A DNA stretch of 64,000 nucleotides. Source: Adiantum capillus-veneris (taxonomy: Eukaryota > Streptophyta > Polypodiopsida > Polypodiales > Pteridaceae). Shown one piece after another: positions 1 through 11,993 of this stretch. The position numbers and the translations under genes are program-made. Under the pieces are notes generated by a model. The model worked only from the letters and a program-made list of their open reading frames with translations. It was not told the DNA's origin and did no database searches. The DNA is taken from the NCBI GenBank assembly GCA_014529385.2, contig CM043943.1, positions 99,632,355 through 99,696,354 of the forward strand. Reading direction: 5' to 3'. Each line of letters opens with the position of its first letter. Position 1 is the stretch's first letter.

Positions 1-51
1 CTCTCTCCGACCTGCACCATGCATCACTGGGGTTCTCAGGAATGGGGAAAA

Positions 52-2049
52 CTAGAGCATCTCTCCACCATCTACAAGACAACAAATAATTTTTTGAGCC
101 ACCGTGGCAAGATTAGTATAACCTACAATATACGTAATGTTTAAATCAAAGATGTTCAGCCTATAACATGCGTCGTGCAGTGCAAGCAAAGTAGGGTTGC
201 TCTTTGGGATCTTGTGTGGAATTGATTCATACACTCCACTTCTTGAAGGCTTTGTCAAAGTGGTTACGTATGTATTTCTGCAATGTGTGTGTGAGTGTGC
301 AACCATACCTCTCTTCAGCCTTCTCGTGTTGGATGGCAACGTGTTGATTTTCGCCCTCCATTTTCTCGGCCATCTCAAGTACTCTCTTGCATCAAATAAT
401 ATGACACAAGTTAGATCACCAAAAAATTGATTCGAGGACATAATCACTTGATCCACCTTTCCAATTTCCACCAATACACGTGATATCAAAGCCACTGGAT
501 CCATGCCTTCTCCCCTAGCCCTATGCCATTGTCTTTTAAAGGTTGCATCACCACCTTGGAGCAAGTCAATTAAGAGACACTTCCTAGCAAAGGAAAAGGG
601 AGTCTTCTTTTTCATTGCGACATAATCAAAAGAGAAAGATATCAAACAACTTGAATGAAATTTACTTACTCTTTTGGGCTAATGCGTGCATGCGCAACCT
701 CTGCCACTCTAGAGGGTGTCATTTTGGTGGTCTTCTCGCCCCATCCTGTAAATGATATACAGTTTTGAAAAAATTCGTTGTCATTTTCTGGATTTGCAAT
801 GTCAAGCCCTTTGCACGTGAAATACTACTCTGTTTGAGATAGCACAAAAACGATACTTTGCTCGTATGCGTTAGGTGCCAAGTCGTTAGTTAAAACTCCC
901 TTTTGATGGCAGCCCTTTAGTTTTACTATTGTACATAGCATCGAACTCTTCCTATCATTTGCCAAGGACACAATCAAAACAATTATAATAAGAATTCATA
1001 ATCAAAACATCTTCTCGTTTAGCATTGCTTTCAAGCATACCTTCCAAATGAGTTGAGCAAGGAGAGCCATTGGCAATTTTAACCACTTTGATTTGTTTGT
1101 ACTCCTAAAGTGCAAAGCCTCTTTTCCGCTAGACGCGCTCTTTCCAAAAAAAATTGCAAGAGTGAAGTTGGGTCCTTCAACCCTAGCTTTCTCATTATGA
1201 ATATATCATGCGCAGTGGTGGAGGAACTGGGACCCTTGTGGCATAACACTCTGATGTAATACACATTGTCAAAAACAATAAGATGCGTTTACATTCGCAA
1301 AGTAAAGTTGGATTTACCTGTTTATCATTCTCAAAACCAATAGAAACTCCGTTGTTTCATGGGGTTGAAAATCGATAAGCACGCACTCCACTCTTGGTGC
1401 CTTCTCAATCGGGATGTCGTTCTTGTTCATCCACCGCATCCATGCCTCCAATATGTAAATTCCATCCCAACTATAAAGTACCTCTCGACCATGTGACTAA
1501 GCTTGGGGATTAGACAAAGCTCCTCGTCCAAGTCATATGACATTGCAAGATCTCTCGAAGTGTAACCACGACGAGAGAATTGCTTATGATCATTCCCAGG
1601 AATCCACTCACTTACAATAACTCTTGCCATGGTTGTTTGGTCGCTTTTATCTGCAATGGAGAGTTGCAAATCCACCACATGGTCATCATGCATGCAGATG
1701 GAAGGGTTCAAAAGAAGTCAACATAGAGGTAAGCGTGGAAGTTTGCCATCATAGGGAGCTCTATGAGAATCCACCCAACCCAAAGATATATGCTTGTCGA
1801 CCACATTTCCAAACGCTTCATTTCCTATGTCTTCTATTGTGGTAGCAATTTCCACACGATGGCTAAATTCTCCACTTGATTGCGTTGTTCCACCTACACA
1901 GGTTACGACGGACACAATCGGATCTAGAGAGCTTAAGGTTTGAGATTGTTCGCTCTCTTGAGTGCATCACGGAGGGACTTCTTGCGATGTAGTAACATAA
2001 ACTTCATCCACAGCACCATTGTTTTTGGATTGATTTCTTGTTCTCATGG
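52..2049 (-). pseudogene. Degraded multi-exon gene, family not recognised
   Basis: I do not recognise this product. The minus strand holds a chain of coding-like blocks with plausible splice sites. An ATG at 2049 opens a frame that meets a TGA after 26 codons. The same frame then stays open to about 1718 and, after another stop, from about 1711 to 1480. The neighbouring frame then reads well to a GTAAAT donor near 1313. Further blocks lie at 1264-1020, 900-750 and 747-676, the last with a TTTACAG acceptor and a GTAAGT donor. The final block is a 197-codon frame at 645-52, rich in Lys/Arg near its middle. In-frame stops and a frame switch near 1480 suggest decay, although some breaks could be unrecognised introns. 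It could be a host gene remnant or a transposon-borne accessory gene. The exon model is inference. Confidence 0.35.
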
Positions 2050-2237
2050 TTTACCTATAGAATTAGAGAAAATAGATAAAGGTTTGGCTTATAAGAAATT
2101 GAAGTTAAGAGCTTGAGAGAAAGAAAGTGGGATCAAAGGAAAGCTTAACAAAGACATTAGTGTAAGATAGAAAGTAGAGATGCGGAGAGAGAAATATGAA
2201 GAGCTAAAGAGTTGAGAATGATATGAAAAAGAGCTTC

Positions 2238-2250
2238 TAAAGCTCTTTAT
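2238..2250 (-). promoter_or_regulatory. Possible TATA box for the 52-2049 gene
   Basis: The minus strand reads CTTTATAAAG about 190 bp upstream of the ATG at 2049. It sits in AT-rich DNA next to an AGAGCTT/AAGCTCT inverted repeat. Position and motif fit a plant TATA element, but nothing else confirms it. Confidence 0.25.
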
Positions 2251-2302
2251 AAAGTTTTCAAATTAAAAATAATAATTATTAAATTTTTTTTTATATTTGA
2301 GA

Positions 2303-2937
2303 TGTGTGTGTGTGTGTGTGTGTGGGAGGGGGTGCACGTGTGTGAGTGTGGTGGACGCGCGGTGTGTGTGTGTGGTGGATGTGTGTGTGTGTGTGATACA
2401 ACCGACACACACACCTCGCACTGGCGCGTGTGTGTGTGTGACACAACACACACACACACCCCGCGCTGGTGTGTGTGTGTGACAACACACACACATGCCT
2501 TAGCACGTGTGTACGTGTGTGTGTGTGTGGGCGAGGGCCACACGCTGCCACGCGGCAGCGTGTGTCCCCACGTGGCCCCATGGCGTTTGGTGCATGAGGA
2601 CATGCTCCCCATGCGCCAAAGGTCGTTGGGTGGCGTGTAGCCCAAGGGCTATGCGTCACCCACTTGTAGACCACGTGGCCAAAGAGCGACCACGTATCCC
2701 CCCCCTGTCCACACACCCCCCCCGCTCCACACCCTGTCGCCCACACCCAGGACCCCGCACACCACCCCCCCGTCCCACACCCGGGCCCACCCCCCGACGG
2801 TCCACACACCCAGGCGCCCGCACACCGCCCCCCCAACCACACAAACACACACTGCCATCGGCCCTTAGTGCATTGGGAAGCAACCACACGCCACATTTGT
2901 GGTAGCGTGTGGCCCATGCATGCCGCCCCCCCTCTCC

Positions 2938-2986
<49 letters not shown>
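2303..2986. repeat. GT/CA microsatellite cluster with GC-rich core
   Basis: Several (GT)n and (CA)n tracts, broken by GC-rich stretches such as CCACGCGGCAGCGTGTG, end in a long (AC)n at 2941-2986. Open frames on both strands here are Cys-Val or Thr-His low-complexity translations of the repeats and are not genes. Confidence 0.9.
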
Positions 2987-2987
<1 letters not shown>

Positions 2988-3106
2988 GAATGTGTGTGCT
3001 TGTCACACACGTATTCGCTTGCCCACATAGTCCCACACAAAAATTATATTATATATCATTTTTAAAAACAATATTTTTTAAAATTATATATTTTTAATAT
3101 TGTTTT

Positions 3107-3357
3107 GAATAAATATTTTAAAATATTAAAATATTATTAAATTTTAGTTTATAACGGCTATATTATTAGATGTGAGTATATAAACAGTTTGCTAGTTTAT
3201 ATAATGTGATCTTATGCTTAATTATTTGATCTTATGAATAAATATTTTAAAATATTAAAATATTATTAAATTTTAGTTTATAACGGCTATATTATCAGAT
3301 GTGAGTATATAAACAGTTTGCTAGTTTATATAATGTGATCTTATGCTTAATTATTTG
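3107..3357. repeat. 129-bp tandem duplication, two copies
   Basis: The AT-rich unit at 3107-3235 is repeated from 3236 to about 3357. I see one substitution (TATTATTAGATG against TATTATCAGATG), so the duplication looks recent relative to its surroundings. No coding content is seen. Confidence 0.9.
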
Positions 3358-3371
3358 TTAAGCTTATTATT

Positions 3372-3872
3372 ATGGGTTGTTCTTTTTTTTTCCTTGATAA
3401 AGAGCTCTTCTATCCTTTTTACGATGGTAAATTTATAATATCTGAATCATTTTTTTTAGAAATAATTTTTTCAATGCAATTTACAATTTTAGATGTAGTG
3501 ATCAAAGTTGGTGATATTGAGATGAATTTGCCTCTTGAAAGGACGCTCAACAATTTGGGTGAATTCATCTATGTATTGGATGAACAGCTTTCACGTAAAT
3601 ACAAAGTCAACGTGTCCCATAGAGCACACTATGCAAGCTCACCTAGCACGACTCCCATTGCCATTGTGAATAGTCCGCCAAAGGTGCACTTCGCTCAGAA
3701 GGAGTTACTAGATCTTTGCACCGCGCCTCGGGTTTTTCTTTCAAACAGCTTCAAAGGGGAGTACAAGACAGAAACTTCTGCAGGCTTAAAAGAAGAGCAC
3801 ACTGAGAAAGCTTTTAATGAAAATACAACAAGTGGAACAAGTTACAGAGATTCCAAGGGCTTACAATGGTGA
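3372..3872 (+). CDS. Hypothetical protein, 166 aa, likely transposon-associated
   Basis: This open frame of 166 codons starts with a Phe-rich hydrophobic stretch (about residues 4-35). A mixed, mostly polar remainder follows with no motif I can name. It lies just upstream of, and on the same strand as, the decayed MULE-type transposase, so it may be the 5' part of that element's protein or an accessory ORF. The AT-rich 5' end and the lack of a recognisable domain make the exact start uncertain. It could also be a chance ORF. I assign no function. Confidence 0.3.
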   Translation: MGCSFFFLDKELFYPFYDGKFIISESFFLEIIFSMQFTILDVVIKVGDIEMNLPLERTLNNLGEFIYVLDEQLSRKYKVNVSHRAHYASSPSTTPIAIVNSPPKVHFAQKELLDLCTAPRVFLSNSFKGEYKTETSAGLKEEHTEKAFNENTTSGTSYRDSKGLQW

Positions 3873-3944
3873 TCTTGTTTTAGATTTCCACCTACCATGG
3901 GGAGGTTGCACCATATGGATGCAATGGAGCATAAGTATGATCCT

Positions 3945-4208
3945 CATTTGTGGTCAAATCCATAAACGTCCAATATAGTTTTCCCAGGTGTAGTGCGTCT
4001 TAGTCATTGCATAAGATCTCTGAAGTGCATGAATCAACAATGTGCCCGCTTGGCCAATTATCATATTTCCAATTATCATTTGTGGTCAAAGCCATAAACG
4101 TCCAATATAGTTTTCCCGGGTGTAGTGCGTCTTAGTCATTACATAAGATCTCTGAAGTGCATGAATCAACAATGTGCCCGCTTGGCCAATTATCATATTC
4201 CCAATATA
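3945..4208. repeat. 132-bp tandem duplication inside transposase region
   Basis: The segment from CATTTGTGGTCAAA at 3945 recurs at 4077 with a 132-bp period. Differences are few (for example TTTTCCCAGG against TTTTCCCGGG). The second copy is the start of the readable transposase frame, so the duplication disturbs the 5' end of that ORF. Confidence 0.85.
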
Positions 4209-6105
4209 AGTCATTTCAATAGGTACATACAAAAGGCAACTGCACCCGGACAATATTGTAAGATTGGAGATAAGAGCCTTACATGCCACTTTTGCAAGGA
4301 AATTGCTTTCTGTATTGCAGCATGTGATTGTGTAGTATACCATGTCATGCCATCCGATGAGACCGCCACCAGAGTCATGATTTATCATGGCACACATAGA
4401 CACGATGTGCACAGCGGCACATCCAAAACACTAACAGACAACACCAAGGTGATGGTGCAAAGGATTTTGATTGTTGACCCACATGCAGGAGCTAGGAAGG
4501 TTCAAATGTGTTTGGCAAAAGAAATAATAAGTACGACACTTCTTCGAAACAACACCAATGAAGGAATTTTAGGTGATCAACAGCTATTTGGTGCAAGATA
4601 ATTGGTATGTGCATTTCCTAGATTCTAATTTCAATGCAAACCTCTATGCTAAATTATTTTTTCTCTGAACACTATGAACCTTGTTAGGTTTTGAAGGTGA
4701 GTATCTAGTTTACGAGAGGGGTTGACAAAGAATCTTTTGGCATTGATGCACTCTTAAAGTTGAAGCGAGACTGCACATATGACTTTTTCCATGGAAGTAG
4801 GTTTCATGGTCAAGGTACGAAGGGGGAGAAACGTTATGTCTTCAAAACATCCACAATTGGTCCAGCATCTGGTCTAGACCTGGTGAACCGAATGAGACAA
4901 GACAGGGATGGCGATCTTTGACATGCGTGGATCCAGTTTGATCACACCAAACGTGTTAACGATTGGGTGACTATGGCCTGTCATGTCTATGATCCAAGGT
5001 ACATGGTACACCTTGACAGCATTGAGGATTGCCTTTGACTCTCTCTCTCTAACAATTTGTTTGTAGCATGCAGGACCTTTTTACTGTTGCAACTTGTGAA
5101 ATGAAACAGGAAGACATGGAAATGCAACGTCTGTTTTGGGAGTGCCTCAATGATGTAATGCAATCATGTGGGTGTGACAAAGCTAATTTCTTTGGCTTCA
5201 TGGTGGATGAAGCTCAAGCAAATTGGAATGCAGTTCAAATTGTTTTCAATGGTGGCGATCGCGAGTGTTCTTGTCTTTTCCATTAGAAGCAAAGCTTGAA
5301 TCAACACACAATGAAGTATGTGGTGCAAGCTTCTCAACACACACACAAAGAAATGTGTGAGAAGTGGAGGCAAGCACCAACAAAAGAGGCTGCAGCAGTA
5401 GAGGCTCATCTTATACCCCAATGGTGGCATAATGGTCATTGCATAGATCGTAACATTCCATACATGGATTCATGGCTTAGTTGGTGGGAAATTTGTATTG
5501 CACATTGGGGTGGCATTATGAAGTGCGTAGAAAGAAGCTCTGATGGACCAAACACTCCATGCATAAACCTTGCGGAGAGCAAGCATGGCAGTTGGCTAGC
5601 AGGGGAGGGTTTTCGTAAACGCATTTCATTATATGATGCATGTACAACCGACCTTGCAAATTCCATCTTATAGAGCACAAAGGCCATTTCATACAGCCAT
5701 GGAAAAAACATTGGGAAGGGTCGATCGATACAGAATCTTGCGGAATGCCATGAAAAACATCCCAGTCAAGTAATAAGAGCAATGAACAAGGTTACCGAGG
5801 GCACTCCAACGTATAAACAACCAACTCCATTGACAAGAGATAAGGAGACATCAAGGCAAAAATGCAAGCCAAATGAGGGTATCAATGTGCAAGATGATGC
5901 ATCACATAGGACTGAGTACAACTCGGTCACCAAAGATCGCAAGAAGTGTGGAAGACCCCGTAAGATCAACTTTGCACAAGAAGGGATATCACAAACCCCA
6001 AAACAAGGTATAGGTTTGGGTGGGCAGTATGTAGTGGAACGCAAGGTCAATGAGGCAATCTGGGCCATACACCAAACTCCACAAGGTAGTAAGAGTCACA
6101 TGTAG
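4125..6105 (+). pseudogene. Decayed MULE-type DDE transposase
   Basis: A broken transposase-like gene reads in several frames. The first block (4125-4601) has a Cys/His cluster: CHFCK, then CIAAC, then a GTHRHDV pair, resembling the FLYWCH/WRKY-GCM1-type finger that precedes MULE transposases. The next block (about 4705-5030, frame shifted, one stop) reads WIQFDH then MACHVYDP. After another frame change, 5068-5286 contains FGFMVDEAQANWNAV, typical of the MULE catalytic core. The 5296-5673 block holds a conserved NLAESKHGSWL segment. Stops and frame changes near 4920, 5040, 5287 and 5673 rule out an intact protein. Assignment to MULE rests on motif recall and should be tested. The tail to 6105 is basic and low in complexity. 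Confidence 0.55.
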
Positions 6106-6355
6106 CAGCACACCAAGAGGAGGATGAAGGTGTGGAAGCAGTACTGCAGGTTCAAGCCTTGGTAAATCGGCCCCATCTTTTGAGGGATATCAAAAGCATC
6201 CAAATGCCATGGTGTACCAGTGGTTTTGGTTTTGTCCGGATCATGTCTTGCATTGCCATATAGTAGACCAGAACATTGAGCCGCAACCTCAGCATCCACC
6301 ACACAATTGGCCCGTGCATGTGGGCACCAACCTATCTGCGGATGAGGTGTAAATA

Positions 6356-7059
6356 TTGCATAAAGGGGGGTATCAAGCGGAGTTCAGGAAAGAAAAAATC
6401 TCTAATGTAACGCCCGTTGTTCCTGCACAAAATATAACCAACTCTCCTTCAAAGAAAAAAGATACATCCACTCCCCAAGGCAGTGCACGAGCAAGGTACA
6501 AGATGGTGTGCGTGTATGGTATCGGACTTCCATTTCCGAGGATGTTGCTCACAAGATCAGTTTAGCACTAGCGCTGAATGCCAAGGTCGTAGAAGAGATA
6601 TGTACGGCAGATGGTGTTAATGAGGTCTTTAAAGTAGAGACCAAAAGTGAAGATGGTCATGTCGGGATGTTTGTGAAAGAATCCACTAGCTACCGTAGCG
6701 CTCTTCTCTTACTTTTCACGATATTCGACGATCTTTAGAATAAAATCAAGTCTGTGTAGGATGCCATGGAAGCCATTCCCAATGGAAAGGCATTGTATGG
6801 AACCAACTGGTTTAGGGAGGCTCTGAAGGCAGCAGTCAATGTGCATCGCCTCTATCATTGCCGCACAGAACTCAATATATGGACCTTGCTTAGCTTGAAC
6901 GAGAAGGGACAATTCGCTTTCTCTTGCTGGAAGAAGATTGGGCTCATCATAAAGAAGGATGAGGAGCAAATGACGCAGCAGCTAGGGAACATGGTGAATC
7001 TTCTTTTGCCACTCGAGGGCAGCACACCTACTCCTAAAACCGGGTCTTCTAGAAAATGA
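6356..7059 (+). pseudogene. Broken ORFs downstream of the MULE-like transposase
   Basis: Two blocks on the transposase strand (about 6498-6738 and 6766-7059) are separated by stops at about 6736 and 6755. The second reads as a 97-codon frame with a plausible helical protein and ends at TGA. I do not recognise either block. Orientation and spacing suggest they form the C-terminal part, or a second ORF, of the element at 3.4-6.1 kb. No terminal inverted repeats were identified to close the element. Confidence 0.3.
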
Positions 7060-7231
7060 ACGCTTCTTGCCTATGTAATGCAAGTGCAATAAATTGTAAC
7101 TTTCTATGATTAATGGATGTTCTTGTTTACAGTACCTTTGTCTCTATTGTTTCAAGTACCCTTGTCTCTGTTGTTTCTGTGGCATATCTTTGTCTATGTC
7201 TCAACCTCCCTAATACCTCATTGCCTATCTC

Positions 7232-7237
<6 letters not shown>

Positions 7238-7287
<50 letters not shown>
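7238..7287. repeat. (CT)n microsatellite
   Basis: About 25 CT units are followed by GTGAGAGAGACAAAGATAGAGAG, an imperfect GA tract that makes a weak inverted repeat with the CT run. Ser-Leu frames here are artefacts. Confidence 0.95.
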
Positions 7288-7290
<3 letters not shown>

Positions 7291-7399
7291 AGAGAGACAA
7301 AGATAGAGAGAAGAAAAAGAAGGAGGAGTGGAGACTAGAAAAATTGCACAAGAGAGATAGAGAAGGAGGAAGAGAGAATTTTTTTATGAATCTGCTCGT

Positions 7400-7903
7400 C
7401 TGATTCCTAAAAAGAGCTCACCAAAAATTGCTCGCCTGGAAATATTCCCCGTAAGCAACACTTATTGGGAATATTCAAAACTACACATGAGAAAAAGTTG
7501 ATATTTTAATCCTTGTGACATAAGTATTCAAAACCTCAAATAGCTTCAAAATCTCCGTGTAGATAAACTAAATGTATGAAATTACATGGTAAGTACCTTG
7601 GTTTCAATGCTAGTGTGGAGGACTCAAGATTTTCAGAGTTTTGCCACAATAAAAAATTCAAGATAGAGTTCAAGAAACGAGATTTAATTGAGTTAGGGAG
7701 CCAGAACAATATGTAGTTTCTTGGTTTTAACATATAAAGTCATTTGTACTTGTCAAACTACACTAGAAGAGCCCCAATTCCATGAGAGGACCTTTGGAAA
7801 ACCAAAATTATGCTCTTAGTCAGCACATGCTTAAGTAAACAATTATGTCTATGAAATGCAAGTGTCTTGGAAACTAGTCCTTGAAGGGCATTCCATTGTT
7901 TTT
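7400..7903. other. AT-rich DNA, no gene seen
   Basis: There is no coding signal in either strand. The stretch lies on the 3' side of the antisense copia element and may include its degraded 3' LTR, but no paired LTR was found. Confidence 0.5.
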
Positions 7904-8251
7904 TAACACTAATTACTAACACATGGATTTTTACAAACATAAAAATGGTCATCTCTACAAAAAACATAAGAACTTTATGATTTTTTGGCAAAACAGCTTG
8001 AAAATTTAATATAATATACAACTTAGAGCTTACCATAATTCTCGTCATAGGGCTTGTATTTTAACATAAAGAAAAATACAATGTTTTCTTTCCCTCATAA
8101 CCAACCTATGGTAGCAGCAAGCTTTAAAAAACTTCTTTCTAGCTTGACAAATAAATTTCCAAGAATTTGGTAGGAAAACAGGTCACTTTAGTGTCTTAGG
8201 GCACTTTAGTGCCTGAAGACACTTAAGTGTCCAATAACAAGACTAGTGTTA
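7904..8251. mobile_element. MITE-like element, copy 1
   Basis: A 348-bp segment begins TAACACTAAT and ends ACTAGTGTTA, which are imperfect terminal inverted repeats (9 of 10). It is related along its length to 9429-9716 and contains short CACTTAAGTG palindromes near its right end. It has no coding capacity. It sits at the downstream edge of the copia remnant. No clear target-site duplication is visible. Confidence 0.5.
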
Positions 8252-8259
8252 CTAACATC

Positions 8260-11077
8260 TCATCACACCAATTCTTCTTACCACAATTTTCCATAAATCT
8301 GCTAATAGCCTCCTCCTGCAAATGCCATGTCTAGACGAGTCTCCATTAAGACGGCTTACATCAAAGAACCAATCATAGATGCATAAGGAACCTTGGCTAT
8401 CTTATCCCTTTCCTCATCAAGTTTGGGACAATCCTCTTGGCTCAATTTCACATATTGAGGCGATAGAGTAGATAACGGCTTCCCCCCTCCCTATTGAAAC
8501 ACTTTAGTGTACGGAGATTGTACTCTTTCTAGGACAAGGGAAGAATCTTCTTCAACCCTTCTCGCATAATGCACATGCCAATACTATGGTTTTCTTCACC
8601 CAAACCCTTTATATCAAATTTCTCATGCAACTTTGATCTCAATGTATCTACATGAAAACTATTCTTCCTAGTGAGCATATCATTCACAAAGAGGATCCAA
8701 ATCAAAAGGCTACCAATTGTAGGTTTCTTTATGTAGAGGCAATGATCAATTTTTTCCACCTATACCCTTATAAGATCATTAAACTTATGTTACTATTCTC
8801 TGGTGTTTGCTTCAATCTATAAAGGCTTCTCTTGATACTAGTTTGGTACCAAAATAAGACACTTTCAAAGTCCTTTTCTCAACTCATTAAATGCTATGTG
8901 TATCACACAATGTTTTTAAGAAAACCCTCTTGATATGCTTAAATATGTTAGCTAGATGGTCTTTTAAAAATATAACCTTGCATTTTATAATCTATCATGA
9001 TCAAGAACTATACTCATTCAGTGGACCCACATAAGACTACGATTGATCATTTGAGAAATATTACTTTATAAGCTCAAGAAAAAATGAAGAGACCTCGTGG
9101 AACTTTTGCATGACTTTTTTACAATTGTGCTATAGATAATTGGAAGTTTCATGTGAAAAAAATTTACTTGAGAGTATATAAAATAATGGAAAGTTCTACA
9201 TGTTTGAGATGGCCATTTCAAGCATATCATTGTATACAAAGAAAAATACATTTGTGATGTATTTGTGACTTTTAGAAAGTGATACATTGCTTACCCTCTC
9301 CATTGAGGACTCAAGGTGGCAAGTAGAAGTGCTTTGGTAAGAAACAAAGCCGTTGTTATACATTAATGCTAAAAAACAAAAACAAGTTTCTTAGTGTTAT
9401 AAAACAAAAACAAGTTTCCATTGTTTTGTAACACTTGGATTTTACAAACATAAAAAATGTCATCTCTACAAAAAGATATAATAATTATATGATTTTTTGG
9501 CAAAACAACTTGAAATTGTACTACTTAGAACTTACCATAATTCTCTCCATAGGGATTTTATTTTGACATGGAGAAAAATCTAATGTTTACTTCCCTCATA
9601 ACCAACCTATGGTAGAAGCAAGGTGTAAAAAACTTCTTTCTAGCTTGACAAATAAATTGCCAAAACTTTGGTAGGAAAACAAGACACTTAAGTGTCCAAT
9701 TACAAGACTAGTGTTAAGCTTATACACCAGCTTCTCTTTATTTTTCCAAAAAAAAACACCGTAGGCTATTGCATGTAAATGTCCTCATAAAAAACACCAT
9801 GTGAGATCGTTTTCATAATATCAATTTGGACCAAATCCATGGCCTTTGTGGCAACAAAAGAAAGTACTATCTACAAGTTGCAAAAAAACCTCGTGAAAGT
9901 ATATCCCTTGCTTCTGCTTGAGCCCTTTTGCATCCAATCTAGTATTGTACTTTGTCTTTCATCGTGTGATCCTAAACTTGTAGACCAATTTACATGGCAG
10001 AGCATTCTTTCCTTTTGGCAAAGGTACTAAGTCCCAAGTCTGATTTTTCTTCAAATAATCCATATCTAATTTCATAGCTCTCCACATTAACCTTGTGATC
10101 TAGTAACATAGCCTCATCATAGCACGAGAGCTCACCAAAATTTGTCATCATAATGTAATATAGGATCACCAAAAACCCCTCAAGCAGCATGGAAACCCTT
10201 GTTGACTCTCTCAATTCAGCAAGCTAGAATTAGCTATCCCAATTGCATTTCACTACCACTTGACGTAGTACTACTATTCTCAGCATGGTCAAAGCTTCTT
10301 GGAGCATCATTTTGGATACTTTCTTCACCCCATGAAACATGGAAAACCTCGTCTTCATTCACAAATGGGGGACATAACATCTTGAACTGCAAAATCCTCA
10401 CCTCAATCCCTTTGAGGGGCTGCTTAAACAATTTCTTCTCATTGAATATCACATCTCTACTAGAAATAATCTCATGAGAAACTTGATCCCTCAATTGATA
10501 AACCATTTCATCACTTTCTCCATAGCCAATGAAAATAAACTTTGTAGATTTGGCTCTACCTTATTTCTAAGCTTGGGTATATCAACAAGTGCCTTACAAC
10601 CAGAGAGTCACAAATAACTATATGATGGATTTCAAACACTCAAAGATTCTTCTAGAATTCCACCATCAAGTGCCTTATTTGGTACTTGATTGATCAAATA
10701 AAGTGCAACCTTCAAAAATTCATCCCAAAAGCCATCTATCAATTTAGTGTGAAATAACATGCTGCAAATTCTCTCATAAATTATGCAATTAATTCTCTCA
10801 GTAACTCCATTTTGGAAAGGTGTATGAGGAGTAGTAAACTCTCTCCTAATACCATGTGTATCATAGAAGCTATGGAAGTCATTGGAAACATACTCTCCAC
10901 TATTAGCATTCTTTAAGCACTTAAGCTTCCTATTTGATTGATTTTGAATAAATGAAATCCATCTATTTGTCATACAAAAGGCATCATCTTTATGCTTTGA
11001 TAGATATTTATAAACCTTCTAATTTTCATAATCTATAGAAGTGATAAAATATGCAACATCACTCTTACTTCTCAAGC
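8260..11077 (-). pseudogene. Ty1/copia pol remnant (integrase to reverse transcriptase)
   Basis: The minus strand, read downward, carries copia pol in the usual order. The integrase core is at 10973-10632 (HGIRREFTTPHTPFQNGVTE). The hinge at 10506-10234 has a VSHEIISSRDVIFNE segment. The N-terminal reverse transcriptase lies at about 10060-9730, with traces of the DLP-KGK and KQKQGI motifs. A MITE-like insertion (9716-9429) follows. The C-terminal reverse transcriptase is at 8830-8460 and includes LFVNDML, where copia normally has YVDDML, and KLHEKFDIKGLGE. A segment near 8460-8330 resembles copia YASMIGSLMYA. Stops and frameshifts are numerous, and the catalytic aspartate pair is already changed to ND. 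The upstream gag/protease part was separated by insertion of the 11083-17416 element and continues at 17422. Confidence 0.8.
9429..9716. mobile_element. MITE-like element, copy 2 (inside copia RT)
   Basis: This 288-bp relative of 7904-8251 has the same left motif (TAACACT) and the same right end (GACTAGTGTTA). It splits the copia reverse transcriptase between the block ending near 9730 and the block starting near 8830. A short repeat of AAAACAAAAACAAGTTT lies just to its left at 9370-9415. It is non-coding. Confidence 0.5.
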
Positions 11078-11082
11078 TTCTT

Positions 11083-11993
11083 TGTTTAGCAGATGCAATT
11101 TACGGGCACCCTCCTAGCCAACTACACCTTCTCAAAGACCACAATTTTGATGTAACTCATATTATTTTTCCAAAAAGACTTGTACAAAAGAGACAATACA
11201 AATTTTTTTATGCACTCTATATACTCAGAGATGTATTGTTTTATCTTGAGGCCAAAAAGCCTTGTAAGCCGGTCACTAGCCATATGTGAAGTCCTATATA
11301 TAAAGGTCAAAACACTTAGTCTAAAAAGACACATTGTAACACTATCCAAGCTTGGAAGATCTTTTGTGTATATGATTTAGAGCGGCTACTCAGCAGGACC
11401 TTGTTACTAATTTTTTTCTTAATCTGATAATCAACATTTTGTTTTGCGAATTGCATTGTGTTTCTTGTCTCTCAATTTTTTTGTGGTTTGTGACTACCTA
11501 TCTGTGAGCTACGCGCGAGGAGCTAATTTGATTGATTTGAGTGCTAAAATGGTTGTTATTTGACATTTTGACCAAAGAGAAGTGTTCCTAAACCTTAGAG
11601 ATACCTATTTAGACTATTCTGTTGCAGATTTTAGGACATGGATCATGATAGATCATGATTTTGGTACCATGTTGGATGACCTCCAAAATTTGTACAATAG
11701 TGTCTCTTGGCCTAAGACAACTTTCCCTTAAGTTTTGTAGCATTCCGAGTTTATGGTCGATGAAATGGCGTGATGAGCTAAAGCGGTGAGATAGGACCGA
11801 GATTGATTTCCTAGATTAGAGAGTGATATTTTTCTAATGGTGATGATAGCGCTTTATTCACTAGGCTCACTTCTTGAGGTTGACACCGTTAAAGAGTTTC
11901 CGTGCCCCATGTGAGTCAGTTCTCTAAGTATTGACATTATGTTAGTGCCAGAGAGTTATGTTGGAGACGTCCGACCACAGTGAACCGCTAACA
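11083..11993 (+). repeat. Left LTR of the 11-17 kb element
   Basis: This 911-bp terminal repeat pairs with 16516-17416. It contains a TATATATAAAGG promoter-like string near 11293. The bases immediately after its end (TTATCATTGTTGTTGG) do not match a primer binding site I know. Confidence 0.85.

Noticed and set aside
2247-3097. Open frames of 60-249 codons on both strands
   Set aside because: They are Cys-Val, Thr-His and Gly/Pro translations of GT/CA repeats with no domain.
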